DNA of 64,000 nt from Clavibacter zhangzhiyongii (GTDB lineage: Bacteria; Actinomycetota; Actinomycetes; Actinomycetales; Microbacteriaceae), in contig NZ_CP061274.1 of assembly GCF_014775655.1 (NCBI RefSeq), positions 1,674,001 to 1,738,000 of the forward strand. The letters are read 5' to 3'. The position numbers were made by a program, and so were the translations under genes. Numbering within the stretch: the stretch's first letter is position 1; each line of letters starts with the position of its first letter. The notes below the pieces were generated by a model, which did no database searches, was not told the DNA's origin, and saw only the letters and a program-made list of their open reading frames with translations. Below, one piece after another: positions 19,300 through 30,795 of the stretch.

Positions 19300-19400
19300 G
19301 CATCCAAACCGCCGATCAGGAGCCCCGTCAGGGGCTCGGAGGACGGTTTGCTATCCGGATGCGATTCATGCAAACTGTGCCCGCCGATTCCGTTCGGCGG
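19300..19400 (+). ncRNA. Structured 5' leader of the DUF4193 mRNA (candidate cis-regulatory RNA)
   Basis: Three nested helices can be drawn: GCATCC/GGATGC (19300-19305 with 19357-19362), AAACCG/CGGTTT (19306-19311 with 19344-19349) and GAGCCCC/GGGGCTC closed by GTCA (19320-19326 with 19331-19337). A separate hairpin CCGCCGA/TCGGCGG follows (19381-19400), 21 bases before the ATG and just ahead of the GACAGGA ribosome-binding site. Helices one and two stack directly on the 5' side. I do not recognise a named riboswitch; the structure is seen, the regulatory role is inferred. Confidence 0.5.
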
Positions 19401-19421
19401 TTATTCGAGAAGTGGACAGGA

Positions 19422-19715
19422 ATGGCAACTGATTACGACGCCCCGCGCAAGACGGAGGACGACTCCGACTCGATCGAGGCTCTGAAGGAGCGCGTCCCGG
19501 ACCGCATGTCCGGGGTCGTGGACGTCGACGATGCCGACAACCCCGGGAGCTTCGACCTCGCCGGAGCCGACCTCTCGGACCTCGAGCTCGAGACGGTGGT
19601 GCTGCCTCCGCAGGCCGACGAGTTCACCTGCGTGAGCTGCTTCCTGGTGAAGCACCGCTCGCAGATCGACCACCAGGAGAAGCTCGGACCCATCTGCCAG
19701 GAGTGCGCCGCGTAG
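19422..19715 (+). CDS. DUF4193 family protein
   Basis: A 97-aa acidic protein (MATDYDAPRK) with a C-terminal FTCVSCFLVKHRSQ and, 12 residues on, GPICQECAA: two CxxC motifs that probably form one zinc ribbon. The family is almost universal in actinobacteria and of unknown function; some members are linked to RNA polymerase or stress response only by speculation. The ATG follows GACAGGA at a normal distance and family conservation starts there, although the frame is open upstream. The long structured leader suggests post-transcriptional control. Confidence 0.88.
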   Translation: MATDYDAPRKTEDDSDSIEALKERVPDRMSGVVDVDDADNPGSFDLAGADLSDLELETVVLPPQADEFTCVSCFLVKHRSQIDHQEKLGPICQECAA

Positions 19716-19763
19716 AGCGACGCCGGGCGAGAGCCCCGCAGAGGTCCCCGACCTCACCGCACG

Positions 19764-20213
19764 TCATGATCGCCGCGATCCCCGGATCGCGGCGATCAGT
19801 CGTTCCGGGGTGCGGGTGGAGAGCAGCCAGTACGGAGCGGGATCCGACGCGTCGAGGAGCGGAACCCGCACGACCGGATCCACCCAGCCGCGGATGACGA
19901 GGTGGGCCCGCGCGTGCAGCCGCGTGCCGCGTTCCGCCGTCGCCTCCGCCCCGCGGAAGCCCTCCGGCTCGCCGAGCTGGTCGACGTCGATCGACGCGCG
20001 GCCCGCCCGCAGCCGGCCGTCGGCCACCTCGAGCACGGGGCTCGTCATGACGAGGATCGCCACGACGCCCGCGTACAGCACGATCGCGACGACCACCCCG
20101 GCCAGCACGCTGATGGGGAGGAACACGAGCAGGCTCGCGGGGATGACGAGGGCGGTCGCGACGAACAGCCAGGGAGCCGGCCACAGCCGCTCCCGGTAGG
20201 GGGAGGGGTGCAT
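19764..20213 (-). CDS. DUF3093 family membrane protein
   Basis: A 149-aa protein with two hydrophobic segments near the N-terminus (LFVATALVIPASLLVFLPISV and LAGVVVAIVLYAGVVAILVM) followed by a small basic C-terminal domain ending in RTPERLIAAIRGSRRS. This is the layout of DUF3093, which is regularly found beside dut and DUF4193 in actinobacteria; its function is unknown. The last ten codons form one arm of a perfect hairpin. Confidence 0.85.
   Translation of the reverse strand: MHPSPYRERLWPAPWLFVATALVIPASLLVFLPISVLAGVVVAIVLYAGVVAILVMTSPVLEVADGRLRAGRASIDVDQLGEPEGFRGAEATAERGTRLHARAHLVIRGWVDPVVRVPLLDASDPAPYWLLSTRTPERLIAAIRGSRRS
19768..19797. terminator. Terminator hairpin overlapping the 3' coding end of the DUF3093 gene
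   Basis: A 14-bp perfect stem GATCGCCGCGATCC with a two-base centre lies between convergent genes. It sits inside the last codons of DUF3093, encoding IAAIRGSRR, rather than after the stop. Confidence 0.6.
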
Positions 20214-20239
20214 GCGCCTATTCGATCAGATTCCTGCAC

Positions 20240-20245
20240 TAGCCT
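20240..20245 (+). promoter_or_regulatory. Predicted -10 element (TAGCCT) for a leaderless dut mRNA
   Basis: TAGCCT is followed by six bases and the GTG start of dut; no Shine-Dalgarno sequence intervenes. Confidence 0.5.
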
Positions 20246-20251
20246 CGGACC

Positions 20252-20722
20252 GTGCCCGATCCCGTCGACGTCCTCATCGCGGGCGACGCCCCGATCCCGG
20301 CCTACGCGCACCCCGGTGACGCGGGAGCGGATCTCACGAGCGCGGAGTCCCTCCGCCTCGATCCCGGCCAGCGGGCGACCGTGGGCACGGGCGTGTCCAT
20401 CGCCCTCCCCGACGGGTACGCCGCCTTCGTGCTCCCGCGCAGCGGCCTCGCGGCCGAGCACGGCATCACGATCGTGAACGCGCCCGGGACCGTCGACGCG
20501 GGCTACCGCGGCGAGATCCGCGTGACCCTGCTCAACACGGACGCCGACGCCGCGTACGATGTCGCGGTCGGCGACCGCATCGCGCAGGTCGTCGTCATGC
20601 CGGTCAGCCGCGTGCGCTTCGTGCCCGTGGAGAAGCTGCCCGGGAGCCACCGCGGCTCGGGGGGCTTCGGCTCGACGGGCAGCGGCGCCCTCCCCGCCCG
20701 AGAACCAGGAGACCTGACATGA
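20252..20722 (+). CDS. dut: Deoxyuridine 5'-triphosphate nucleotidohydrolase
   Basis: Trimeric dUTPase that hydrolyses dUTP to dUMP and pyrophosphate, keeping uracil out of DNA. Its five motifs are visible: AHPGDAGADLTS (I), PRSGLA (II), GTVDAGYRGEIRV (III), GDRIAQVVV (IV) and GSGGFGSTG (V). Length (156 aa) is normal. It starts with GTG and overlaps the DUF3710 gene at ATGA, so the two are translationally coupled. Confidence 0.96.
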   Translation: MPDPVDVLIAGDAPIPAYAHPGDAGADLTSAESLRLDPGQRATVGTGVSIALPDGYAAFVLPRSGLAAEHGITIVNAPGTVDAGYRGEIRVTLLNTDADAAYDVAVGDRIAQVVVMPVSRVRFVPVEKLPGSHRGSGGFGSTGSGALPAREPGDLT

Positions 20723-21408
20723 CCGACGAGAACCTCCCCCAGCCGGACGCCGCCGTCGACGAGGACGCCGAGCACGTCCTGGACGCCAAGTCCGCTCCCG
20801 ACGACCGCGCCGACGAGGGCCCGCTCGACGAGACCGAGGCGAACCCGGTCCGGCCCTACGTCGACCTCGGCGGGATCAAGATCCTGCCCCGCGAGGGTCT
20901 GCACCTCCGGCTCGAGGTCGCGGAGGGCACGCAGCAGGTCGTGGCCGTCGGCCTCGACTACGCCGAGTCCAGCCTCCAGGTGCAGCCGTTCGCGGCGCCC
21001 CGTTCCAGCGGCCTCTGGCACGAGATCCGCACCACCATCGGTGAGCAGATCCAGCGGCAGGGCGGCACGACCCGCCTGGCCGACGGCCCGTTCGGCCCGG
21101 AGCTCCACGCCGTGATCCCCGTGGTGCAGCAGCCGGGACAGCCGGCGGCGAGCACGCGCGAGGCGCGCTTCATCGGCGTCGACGGCCCGCGCTGGTTCCT
21201 GCGCGGCGTCATCACCGGCCGTGCCGTCTCCGACGCGGACGCCGCCGCCGCGGTCGAGGACCTGTTCCGCAGCGTCGTCGTCGTGCGCGGCACGTCGCCC
21301 ATGCCGCCGCGCGACCTCATCCCGCTGAAGATGCCGGCCGCGCAGGTCGGCACGACGCCCGGCGCCGCGCCCCTCGGCGAGAGCCCCGCCCCGGCCCTGG
21401 GCTCCTGA
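20719..21408 (+). CDS. DUF3710 family protein
   Basis: A 229-aa soluble protein: an acidic N-terminal tail (1-45) followed by a compact domain with PYVDLGGIKILPREGLHLRLEV, SGLWHEIRTTI and GVDGPRWFLRGVI, the conserved blocks of DUF3710. The family is always close to dut in actinobacteria, but its role is unknown. It overlaps dut by four bases and precedes the DUF3159 gene by two bases, indicating a three-gene operon. Confidence 0.88.
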   Translation: MTDENLPQPDAAVDEDAEHVLDAKSAPDDRADEGPLDETEANPVRPYVDLGGIKILPREGLHLRLEVAEGTQQVVAVGLDYAESSLQVQPFAAPRSSGLWHEIRTTIGEQIQRQGGTTRLADGPFGPELHAVIPVVQQPGQPAASTREARFIGVDGPRWFLRGVITGRAVSDADAAAAVEDLFRSVVVVRGTSPMPPRDLIPLKMPAAQVGTTPGAAPLGESPAPALGS

Positions 21409-21410
21409 GC

Positions 21411-22238
21411 GTGACGGGCGACGGCCCGCTCGACCGCGATCCCGCGCGGGCCGAGGACGAGACGGCCGCACGACGGGCGGAGGCGACCCCCTCGTCCGCC
21501 GCCGACCACGCGGACGGCGGACCCCGCCCACCGGCGCCCGCGACCGCGCCTGGCGAGGCCCTCGGCGCGAGCATGGCGCAGGCCGCCGAGCGCGCCGGCC
21601 TCGGCCAGGCCGCTCGCGGCGAGACCATGACCGCCTCCGCGCTCCTCACGGCGATGGGCGGCGTCCGCGGCGTGCTCGAGGCCATCGTGCCCGGGCTCCT
21701 CTTCCTCGTGGCCTTCACCATCACGCGCGACGTCGTCCTCTCGGTCGCGGTACCGGTGGCGGTCGCGGTCGTGGCCGTCGTCGCCCGGCTCCTCCAGCGC
21801 TCCGCCGTCGCGCCCGCCGTGGGCGGCCTGGTGGGCATCGTCATCTCCGCGTTCCTCGCCCTCCGGTCGGGGGAGGGCCGGGACTTCTACGCCCTCGGGC
21901 TCTGGACCAACGGCGCGTACTTCGCGGTGCTGCTCGTCTCCGTCGTCGTCGGCTGGCCGCTCGTGGGCGTGGCCGTGGGGTTCCTCATGGGCGACGGCAC
22001 GGCCTGGCGGCAGGACCGCCGGAAGGCCCGCGCCCTGCGGCTCCTCACGCTCGTCTGGGTCGGCTTCTTCGCGCTGCGCCTCGCGGTGCAGCTCCCGCTC
22101 TACCTCGCCGACGCCATCGACGCGCTCGGCGTCGCCCGCCTGGTGATGGGCACGCCCCTCTACGGCGTGCTGCTCGTGCTCTCCTGGCTCTTCGTCCGCG
22201 CCGTCTACGCGAAGGACCCCGCCGCACCGACGGCGTGA
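21411..22238 (+). CDS. DUF3159 family membrane protein
   Basis: A 275-aa protein with a ~65-residue polar, disordered N-terminus and then five or six hydrophobic segments, including LLTAMGGVRGVLEAIVPGLLF and the conserved FLMGDGTAWRQDRRKARALRLLTLVW region typical of DUF3159. Function is unknown. Synteny with dut and DUF3710 is the actinobacterial pattern. The GTG start lies two bases after the DUF3710 stop. Confidence 0.87.
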   Translation: MTGDGPLDRDPARAEDETAARRAEATPSSAADHADGGPRPPAPATAPGEALGASMAQAAERAGLGQAARGETMTASALLTAMGGVRGVLEAIVPGLLFLVAFTITRDVVLSVAVPVAVAVVAVVARLLQRSAVAPAVGGLVGIVISAFLALRSGEGRDFYALGLWTNGAYFAVLLVSVVVGWPLVGVAVGFLMGDGTAWRQDRRKARALRLLTLVWVGFFALRLAVQLPLYLADAIDALGVARLVMGTPLYGVLLVLSWLFVRAVYAKDPAAPTA

Positions 22239-22294
22239 GCCCGACGGGCCGACCGCGCGGCGGGGCGTGATCCCCGCGGCGCGGTGGTAGATTC

Positions 22295-22310
22295 ATCTCG
22301 ACGTCGAGAT
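22295..22310. promoter_or_regulatory. Operator-like 16-bp palindrome upstream of acnA
   Basis: ATCTCGACGTCGAGAT is a perfect palindrome about 135 bp before the acnA start and just beyond the DUF3159 stop. It sits in a locally AT-richer stretch. A dimeric repressor or activator of aconitase is likely; the sequence does not match the AcnR site I know from Corynebacterium. Confidence 0.5.
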
Positions 22311-22445
22311 ACATCGGCGCCGTCCCGCCCCGCGTCGGCGCGCCCGTTCAGGGTCGCCTTACTGGACCCGGCCGCGGCGGGCGACCAAGATCGGGTGACG
22401 GGCGGAACGGGATTCCGCGCCCATCCAACGAGGGAAGAGGGCCAC

Positions 22446-25259
<2,814 letters not shown>

Positions 25260-25269
25260 CAGGAGGCTG

Positions 25270-25299
25270 AGGAGGCCGGGCGGCGACGCCCGGCCTCCT
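25270..25299 (+). terminator. acnA terminator
   Basis: A 12-bp stem AGGAGGCCGGGC/GCCCGGCCTCCT with a six-base loop, followed by TTC, starts ten bases after the acnA stop. Confidence 0.75.
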
Positions 25300-25373
25300 T
25301 CGTGCATGCAGGGCCCTGCGTACACTCGATGAGGCGGACGTCGCGACATGGCGTCCGATGGAAGGCGGTCAGC

Positions 25374-27326
25374 ATGGGAATCCTCGAGACGATCACGGGA
25401 CCCCGGGACCTCGACCGGCTGAGCGGCGAGCAGATGCTCGAGCTGGCCGCGGAGATCCGGCAGTTCCTCGTCGCGGAGGTCTCCAAGACGGGTGGCCACC
25501 TGGGGCCGAACCTCGGCGTCGTGGAGACGACCCTGGCGATCCACCGGGTCTTCGACTCGCCCAAGGACCCGATCGTCTTCGACACGGGCCACCAGTCGTA
25601 CGTCCACAAGCTCCTCACGGGCAGGCAGGACTTCTCCCGGCTCCGGGAGTCCGACGGCCTCGCCGGGTACCCGCAGCGCTCCGAGTCCGAGCACGACATC
25701 GTCGAGAGCTCGCACGCGTCCAGCTCGCTGAGCTGGGCCGACGGGATCTCCCGCGCGTTCGAGATCACCGGGCAGACCGACCGCCACGTGGTCGCGGTCG
25801 TCGGCGACGGGGCGCTCACGGGCGGGATGACGTGGGAGGCGCTCAACAACATCTCCGACGACAACACGCGGAAGCTGATCATCGTCGTCAACGACAACGG
25901 CCGCTCCTACGCGCCGACCATCGGCGGCATGGCGCGCTTCCTCAACACCGTGCGCACGCGCCGCTCGTACCGCGGCCTGTACGAGACGAGCCAGCGGGTC
26001 TTCGGCGTCTTCGGCGCGCCGGGCGACAGCCTCTACCGCGGGCTCCGCGGCGGCCTCCACGGCTTCCTCACCCGCGTCACCGACAACGAGGCGCTGTACT
26101 CGAACCTCGACATCAAGTACCTGGGGCCCATCGACGGGCACGACCAGCAGGCGATGGAGGAGGCCCTCGAGCAGGCGCGCGACTACGGCGCGCCCGTCAT
26201 CGTGCACGCCATCACGGAGAAGGGCCGGGGCTACGAGCCGGCCCGCCGCGACGTCGCCGACCAGTTCCACGCCGTGGGGCAGATCGACCCGGAGACGGGT
26301 GAGCCCATCGACGCGTCGCACGCGGTCAGCTGGACCAGCGTCTTCGCGGACGAGATCCTCGCCCTGGCCGACGAGGATCCGCGCATCGTCGGGATCACGG
26401 CCGCCATGCTCCGCCCCGTGGGCCTCCACCGCTTCGCCGAGAAGCACCCCGAGCGCGTGCACGACGTCGGAATCGCCGAGCAGCACGCCGTGACGAGCGC
26501 GGCCGGCCTCGCGTTCGGCGGCCTGCACCCGGTCGTCGCCCTCTACGCCACCTTCGTCAACCGCGCCTTCGACCAGGTGCTCATGGACGTCGCCCTGCAC
26601 CGCGCGGGCGTGACCTTCGTGCTCGACCGCGCGGGCGTCACCGGCCCCGACGGCCCGAGCCACCACGGCATGTGGGACCTCGCGCTGCTGCAGATCGTGC
26701 CGCACATCCGCCTGAGCGCCCCGCGGGACGCCACGCGCCTCCGCGAGGAGCTGGGCGAGGCGGTCAGGGTCGACGACGGGCCCACGGTCGTCCGGTTCTC
26801 CAAGGGCACGGTCGGCGACGAGATCGAGGCCGTGCGACGGCTCGACGACGGCGTCGACGTGCTGCTCGAGTCGGCGTCGAAGGACGTGCTCATCGTCACG
26901 GTCGGACCCATGGCGGCCATGGGCATCGAGGTCGCGGAGCGGCTGGCCGCCCAGGGCATCGGCGCGACCGTCGTGGATCCCCGGTGGGTCGTCCCCGTGC
27001 CCCGGAGCGTCGTCGAGCTCGGCGGCACCCACCGGCTCGTCGTCACCATCGAGGACGGCGTCGTCGTCGGCGGCATCGGCACGCGCATCCGCCAGGACCT
27101 GCGCGCGGCCGGCATCGACACGGGCGTCACCGAGCTGGGGCTCCCGGACGAGTTCCTCGACCACGGGTCGCGTTCGCAGATCCTCGAGCGCGTCGGCCTC
27201 ACCCCGCAGCACATCGCGCGCGACGTGGTGGCGCAGGTGCTCGGCAGCCGCGTGCCGTCCGCGCGGCCCCTGCCGGAGGACGCCGACCGCGTCTCCATCG
27301 CCCACGAGGACGACGACCAGGTCTAG
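25374..27326 (+). CDS. dxs: 1-deoxy-D-xylulose-5-phosphate synthase
   Basis: First enzyme of the MEP isoprenoid pathway: it condenses pyruvate with glyceraldehyde 3-phosphate using thiamine diphosphate. Motifs include GHQSYVHKLLTGR, the ThDP-binding GDGALTGGMTWEALNNI, GIAEQHAVTSAAGLA and DGPSHHGMWDL. The 650-aa length is typical. The ATG of MGILETITGPRDLDRL follows GGAAGGCGG; an in-frame upstream start is not supported. A TACACT -10-like element lies at 25321. The gene faces fadB across a strong terminator. Confidence 0.96.
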   Translation: MGILETITGPRDLDRLSGEQMLELAAEIRQFLVAEVSKTGGHLGPNLGVVETTLAIHRVFDSPKDPIVFDTGHQSYVHKLLTGRQDFSRLRESDGLAGYPQRSESEHDIVESSHASSSLSWADGISRAFEITGQTDRHVVAVVGDGALTGGMTWEALNNISDDNTRKLIIVVNDNGRSYAPTIGGMARFLNTVRTRRSYRGLYETSQRVFGVFGAPGDSLYRGLRGGLHGFLTRVTDNEALYSNLDIKYLGPIDGHDQQAMEEALEQARDYGAPVIVHAITEKGRGYEPARRDVADQFHAVGQIDPETGEPIDASHAVSWTSVFADEILALADEDPRIVGITAAMLRPVGLHRFAEKHPERVHDVGIAEQHAVTSAAGLAFGGLHPVVALYATFVNRAFDQVLMDVALHRAGVTFVLDRAGVTGPDGPSHHGMWDLALLQIVPHIRLSAPRDATRLREELGEAVRVDDGPTVVRFSKGTVGDEIEAVRRLDDGVDVLLESASKDVLIVTVGPMAAMGIEVAERLAAQGIGATVVDPRWVVPVPRSVVELGGTHRLVVTIEDGVVVGGIGTRIRQDLRAAGIDTGVTELGLPDEFLDHGSRSQILERVGLTPQHIARDVVAQVLGSRVPSARPLPEDADRVSIAHEDDDQV

Positions 27327-27334
27327 CCCGGGCG

Positions 27335-27375
27335 ACGACGAAGGGCCCGGCCATGACGGCCGGGCCCTTCGTCGT
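27335..27375. terminator. Bidirectional terminator between dxs and the fadB-type gene
   Basis: An 18-bp perfect stem ACGACGAAGGGCCCGGCC with its complement and the five-base loop ATGAC; the longest hairpin noted in the window. Confidence 0.85.
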
Positions 27376-27386
27376 GCGCTGCGGCC

Positions 27387-29516
27387 CTACTCGACGCCGC
27401 GGATCACCGGGTGGTGGAACGTGTCGCCGAAGGCGCGCTCGCTCGCCCCGACCCGGTCGAGGTACGGCGTGAGGCCGCCCATCTGGAACGGGTAGCCGGC
27501 GCCGAGGATGAGGCACAGGTCGATGTCCTCCGCCGCGTGCACGACGTCGTCCTCGAGCATGCGGTGCACCTCGTCGGCGAGGCCCGTCTCCACCCGCTCG
27601 CGGATCCCCTCGGCCGTCATGGGCGAGTCCCCGCCCTTCACGATGCGCACGGCCTCCTTGTCGAAGCCCGTGGGCCGGCCCTTGGCGTCGCGCGCGTAGA
27701 TCCGCCCGAGGTCCGCCAGCCGGTGCAGGTTGGGGCTCTCGAAGAACCGGTCGGGGAAGGCGGCGTGGTGCGTGTCGAGCACGTGCGCGCCCACCTTGAG
27801 CCCCACGAGCTCGAGCAGCTCGAAGGGGGTCATGGGCAGGCCGAACGGGGCGAGCGACCGGTCCACGACCTCGAAGGGCGTGCCCGTGTCGACCGCGTGC
27901 ATGGCCTCGCCGAGCACCTTCGCGAGGATCCGGTTCACCACGAAGCCCGGGGTGTCCCGTGTGATGACCGCGTTCTTCTTCAGCTTCCGGGCAACCTGCA
28001 TGGCCGTCGAGAGCGTCGCGTCGGTCGTCCGCGGGGTGCGCACGACCTCGATGAGCGGCATGACCGCCACGGGGTTGAAGAAGTGGAAGCCGACGACGCG
28101 CTCGGGGTGCGCCAGCCGCTCGGCGATGCGCTCGACCGACAGGCTCGACGTGTTCGTGGCGAGGATCGCGGTCTCGGAGACGTGCTGCTCGATCTCGGCG
28201 AACACCGCCTGCTTGACGCCCAGCTCCTCGAACACGGCCTCGATGACCCAGTCCGCGTCCGCGAAGTCGGCCTTGTCGGTCGTGCCGGTGACGAGCGCGG
28301 CGAGCCGGTTGGCCTCGTCGGGGGAGACGCGCCCCTTCTCGGCGAGCTTCCGGATCTCGCCGTGGATCCCCGCGACGCCCGCGTCGACGCGCGCCTGGTC
28401 GAGGTCGGTGATGACCACGGGCACCTGGAGGCGGCGGACGAACAGCAGCGCGAACTGCGACGCCATGAGCCCGGCGCCCACGACGCCGACCTTGGTGACG
28501 GGACGCGCGAGGTCCTTGTCCGGAGCGCCGGCCGGGCGCTTGGCCCGCTTCTGCACGAGGTCGAACGCGTAGATGCTCGCGCGGAACTGGTCGCCGGAGA
28601 TGAGGTCCGCGAGGGCCTCGTCCTCGGCGGCGAAGCCCTCCTCGCGCGTGCTCCGCTTGGCGGCCTGCAGCAGGTCGAGCGCGCGGTACGGCGAGAGCGC
28701 CACCGTGCCGATGCGCTGCTCGAGCGACTTCCGCGCGATGCCGATGGCGATGTCCCACTTGGCGAGGCGCTCGAGGCGGCCCGGCGCGTTCGGGCGCTTC
28801 ACCTCGACGGCGCCGGAGAGGACGCCGTCGGCCCAGAGGATCGACTGCTCGAGGAACGACGCGGACGGGAAGGACGCGTCGGCGATGCCGAGCTCCATCA
28901 CGTCGGCGGCCTTCAGCGTGCGGTTGTTCTTGAGCGGGTTCTCGATGATCACCTTGAGGGCGTTCTCGATGCCGATGAGGTTCGGCAGCAGCCACGCGCC
29001 GCCCCAGCCGGGGATGATGCCGAGGAAGACCTCGGGCAGCGCGACCGCGGGCACGGACTCGTCGACCGTGCGGTAGTCGGAGTTGAGGCCGATCTCGAGC
29101 CCGCCTCCGAGCGCGAGACCGTTGATGAACGTGAACGAGGGCACGCCGAGGCGGTGCAGGCGGCCGAGCGTGTCGTGGCCGAGCTGCGCCATCTGGCGCC
29201 CGACCTCGCGGCTCGGGATCTCGCCGACCTTGCTGAGGTCGGCGCCGGCGGCGAGGATGAACGGCTTGCCGGTGATCGCGACGCCGCGGACCTCCCCGGC
29301 GGCGGCGCGCGCCGCGAGCCGGTCGAGCACGTCCGCCAGCTCGATCAGCGTGGCCGGGCCGAGCGTGGACGGCCGCGTGTGGTCCCGACCGTTGTCGAGC
29401 GTGAGGAGCGCGAGCACCCCGCCGGAGGGCAGGGGCACGTCGCGGACGAACGAGTGGGTGACGACCTCGTCGGGATCGAGCGCCACGAGCTCCCGGAAGC
29501 GGCTGGTGTCGGTCAC
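27387..29516 (-). CDS. fadB: Fatty-acid oxidation multifunctional protein (enoyl-CoA hydratase/3-hydroxyacyl-CoA dehydrogenase)
   Basis: It catalyses hydration of enoyl-CoA and NAD-dependent oxidation of 3-hydroxyacyl-CoA. The N-terminal crotonase domain (about 1-190) shows FILAAGADLSKVGE and NGLALGGGLEIGLNSDYR. The dehydrogenase half begins with the Rossmann motif VGVVGAGLMASQFALLF (about 335), with GFHFFNPVAVMPLIEVV and TRDTPGFVVNRIL following, and C-terminal helical dimer domains. The 709-aa length matches FadB/FadJ. The GTG start overlaps the thiolase stop in GTGA, so the two subunits of the trifunctional complex are translationally coupled. Confidence 0.93.
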   Translation of the reverse strand: MTDTSRFRELVALDPDEVVTHSFVRDVPLPSGGVLALLTLDNGRDHTRPSTLGPATLIELADVLDRLAARAAAGEVRGVAITGKPFILAAGADLSKVGEIPSREVGRQMAQLGHDTLGRLHRLGVPSFTFINGLALGGGLEIGLNSDYRTVDESVPAVALPEVFLGIIPGWGGAWLLPNLIGIENALKVIIENPLKNNRTLKAADVMELGIADASFPSASFLEQSILWADGVLSGAVEVKRPNAPGRLERLAKWDIAIGIARKSLEQRIGTVALSPYRALDLLQAAKRSTREEGFAAEDEALADLISGDQFRASIYAFDLVQKRAKRPAGAPDKDLARPVTKVGVVGAGLMASQFALLFVRRLQVPVVITDLDQARVDAGVAGIHGEIRKLAEKGRVSPDEANRLAALVTGTTDKADFADADWVIEAVFEELGVKQAVFAEIEQHVSETAILATNTSSLSVERIAERLAHPERVVGFHFFNPVAVMPLIEVVRTPRTTDATLSTAMQVARKLKKNAVITRDTPGFVVNRILAKVLGEAMHAVDTGTPFEVVDRSLAPFGLPMTPFELLELVGLKVGAHVLDTHHAAFPDRFFESPNLHRLADLGRIYARDAKGRPTGFDKEAVRIVKGGDSPMTAEGIRERVETGLADEVHRMLEDDVVHAAEDIDLCLILGAGYPFQMGGLTPYLDRVGASERAFGDTFHHPVIRGVE

Positions 29517-30724
29517 TTGTTCCTCTTCTTCCTCTTGCCGGTGAAGTGCGGGTTCTCCCAGATGACGCTGCCGCCCTGGCCGAGGCCCACGCACATCGCC
29601 GTGAGGCCGTAGCGGACCTCGGGGTGCTGCTCGAACTGGCGCGCGAGCTGGTTCATCAGCCGGACGCCGCTGGAGGCGAGCGGGTGGCCGACGGCGATGG
29701 CGCCGCCGTACTCGTTGACGCGCGGATCCGCGTCGTCGATGCCGAAGTGGTCGAGGAGGCTGAGGACCTGGATGGCGAACGCCTCGTTCAGCTCGAACAG
29801 CCCGATGTCGTCGATGGTGAGGCCGGCCTTGCGGAGCGCCTTCTCGGTGCTCGGCACGGGTCCGATGCCCATGATCTCGGGCTCGACGCCCGCGAACGCG
29901 AAGGACACCAGCGTCATCTTCGGCGCGAGGCCGAGCTCCTTCACGGCGTCGCCGCTCGCGAGCAGGGCGGCGGTCGCGCCGTCGTTGAGGCCCGACGAGT
30001 TGCCGGCCGTGACGCGGCCGTGCGGGCGGAACGGGGTGCGGAGGCCGGCGAGGCCCTCGAGCGTCGTCTCCGGGCGCATCGCCTCGTCGCGCGTGGCGAG
30101 ACCCCAGCCCTCCTCGGAGCGGGTGGCGACGGGCACGAGGTCCGGCTGGATGTGGCCGTTGGCGTAGGCGAGCGCCGTCTTCTGCTGGCTGGCGAGGGCG
30201 TAGCGGTCGGCGCGCTCCCGGGTGAGCGCGGGGAAGCGGTCGTGGATCCGCTCCGCCGTGCTCCCCATGTTGAGCGCGTCCTGGCTCACGATCCGCTCGG
30301 CGAGGAACCGGGGGTTCGGGTCGGCGTCGAAGCCCATCGGGTGGCGGCCCATGTGCTCGACGCCGCCGGCGATCGCGAGGTCGTAGGCGCCGAACGCGAT
30401 GCCGCCGGCGGTGGCGGTGACGCTCGTCATGGCGCCCGCGCACATGCGGTCGATGGCGAAGCCGGGTACCGAGCGGGGGAGCCCGGCGAGGAGCGCGGCC
30501 GTGCGGCCGAGCGTGAGGCCCTGGTCGCCCGTCTGCGTGGTGGCGGCGATGGCGACCTCGTCGATGCGGTCCTTCGGCACCTGCGGGTTCCGCTCGAGCA
30601 ACCCGATCATGGCCTTGACCACCAGGTCGTCGGCGCGGGTCCGCCAGTACATGCCCTTCTCACCCGCTCGTCCGAACGGGGTGCGGACCCCGTCCACGAA
30701 ATGGACTTCGGCTCTCTCGACCAC
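29513..30724 (-). CDS. fadA: Acetyl-CoA acyltransferase (3-ketoacyl-CoA thiolase)
   Basis: Thiolytic cleavage of 3-ketoacyl-CoA, the last step of beta-oxidation. The acyl-accepting Cys (about residue 94) is in IDRMCAGAMTSV. The second half has ELNEAFAIQVL, the catalytic His in GGAIAVGHPLASSG, and the second Cys in AMCVGLGQGGS. The 403-aa length is normal; the tail (TGKRKKRNK) is unusually basic. It is the first gene of the fadA-fadB operon, preceded by GCGAGGAGG as ribosome-binding site. Confidence 0.94.
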   Translation of the reverse strand: MVERAEVHFVDGVRTPFGRAGEKGMYWRTRADDLVVKAMIGLLERNPQVPKDRIDEVAIAATTQTGDQGLTLGRTAALLAGLPRSVPGFAIDRMCAGAMTSVTATAGGIAFGAYDLAIAGGVEHMGRHPMGFDADPNPRFLAERIVSQDALNMGSTAERIHDRFPALTRERADRYALASQQKTALAYANGHIQPDLVPVATRSEEGWGLATRDEAMRPETTLEGLAGLRTPFRPHGRVTAGNSSGLNDGATAALLASGDAVKELGLAPKMTLVSFAFAGVEPEIMGIGPVPSTEKALRKAGLTIDDIGLFELNEAFAIQVLSLLDHFGIDDADPRVNEYGGAIAVGHPLASSGVRLMNQLARQFEQHPEVRYGLTAMCVGLGQGGSVIWENPHFTGKRKKRNK

Positions 30725-30795
30725 TGACGCCTCCTCGCATCGCTTTCCCCCACCCTAGGGAGAGGCCGGTGGGGAGCCGAATCCGTTGACTGTTC

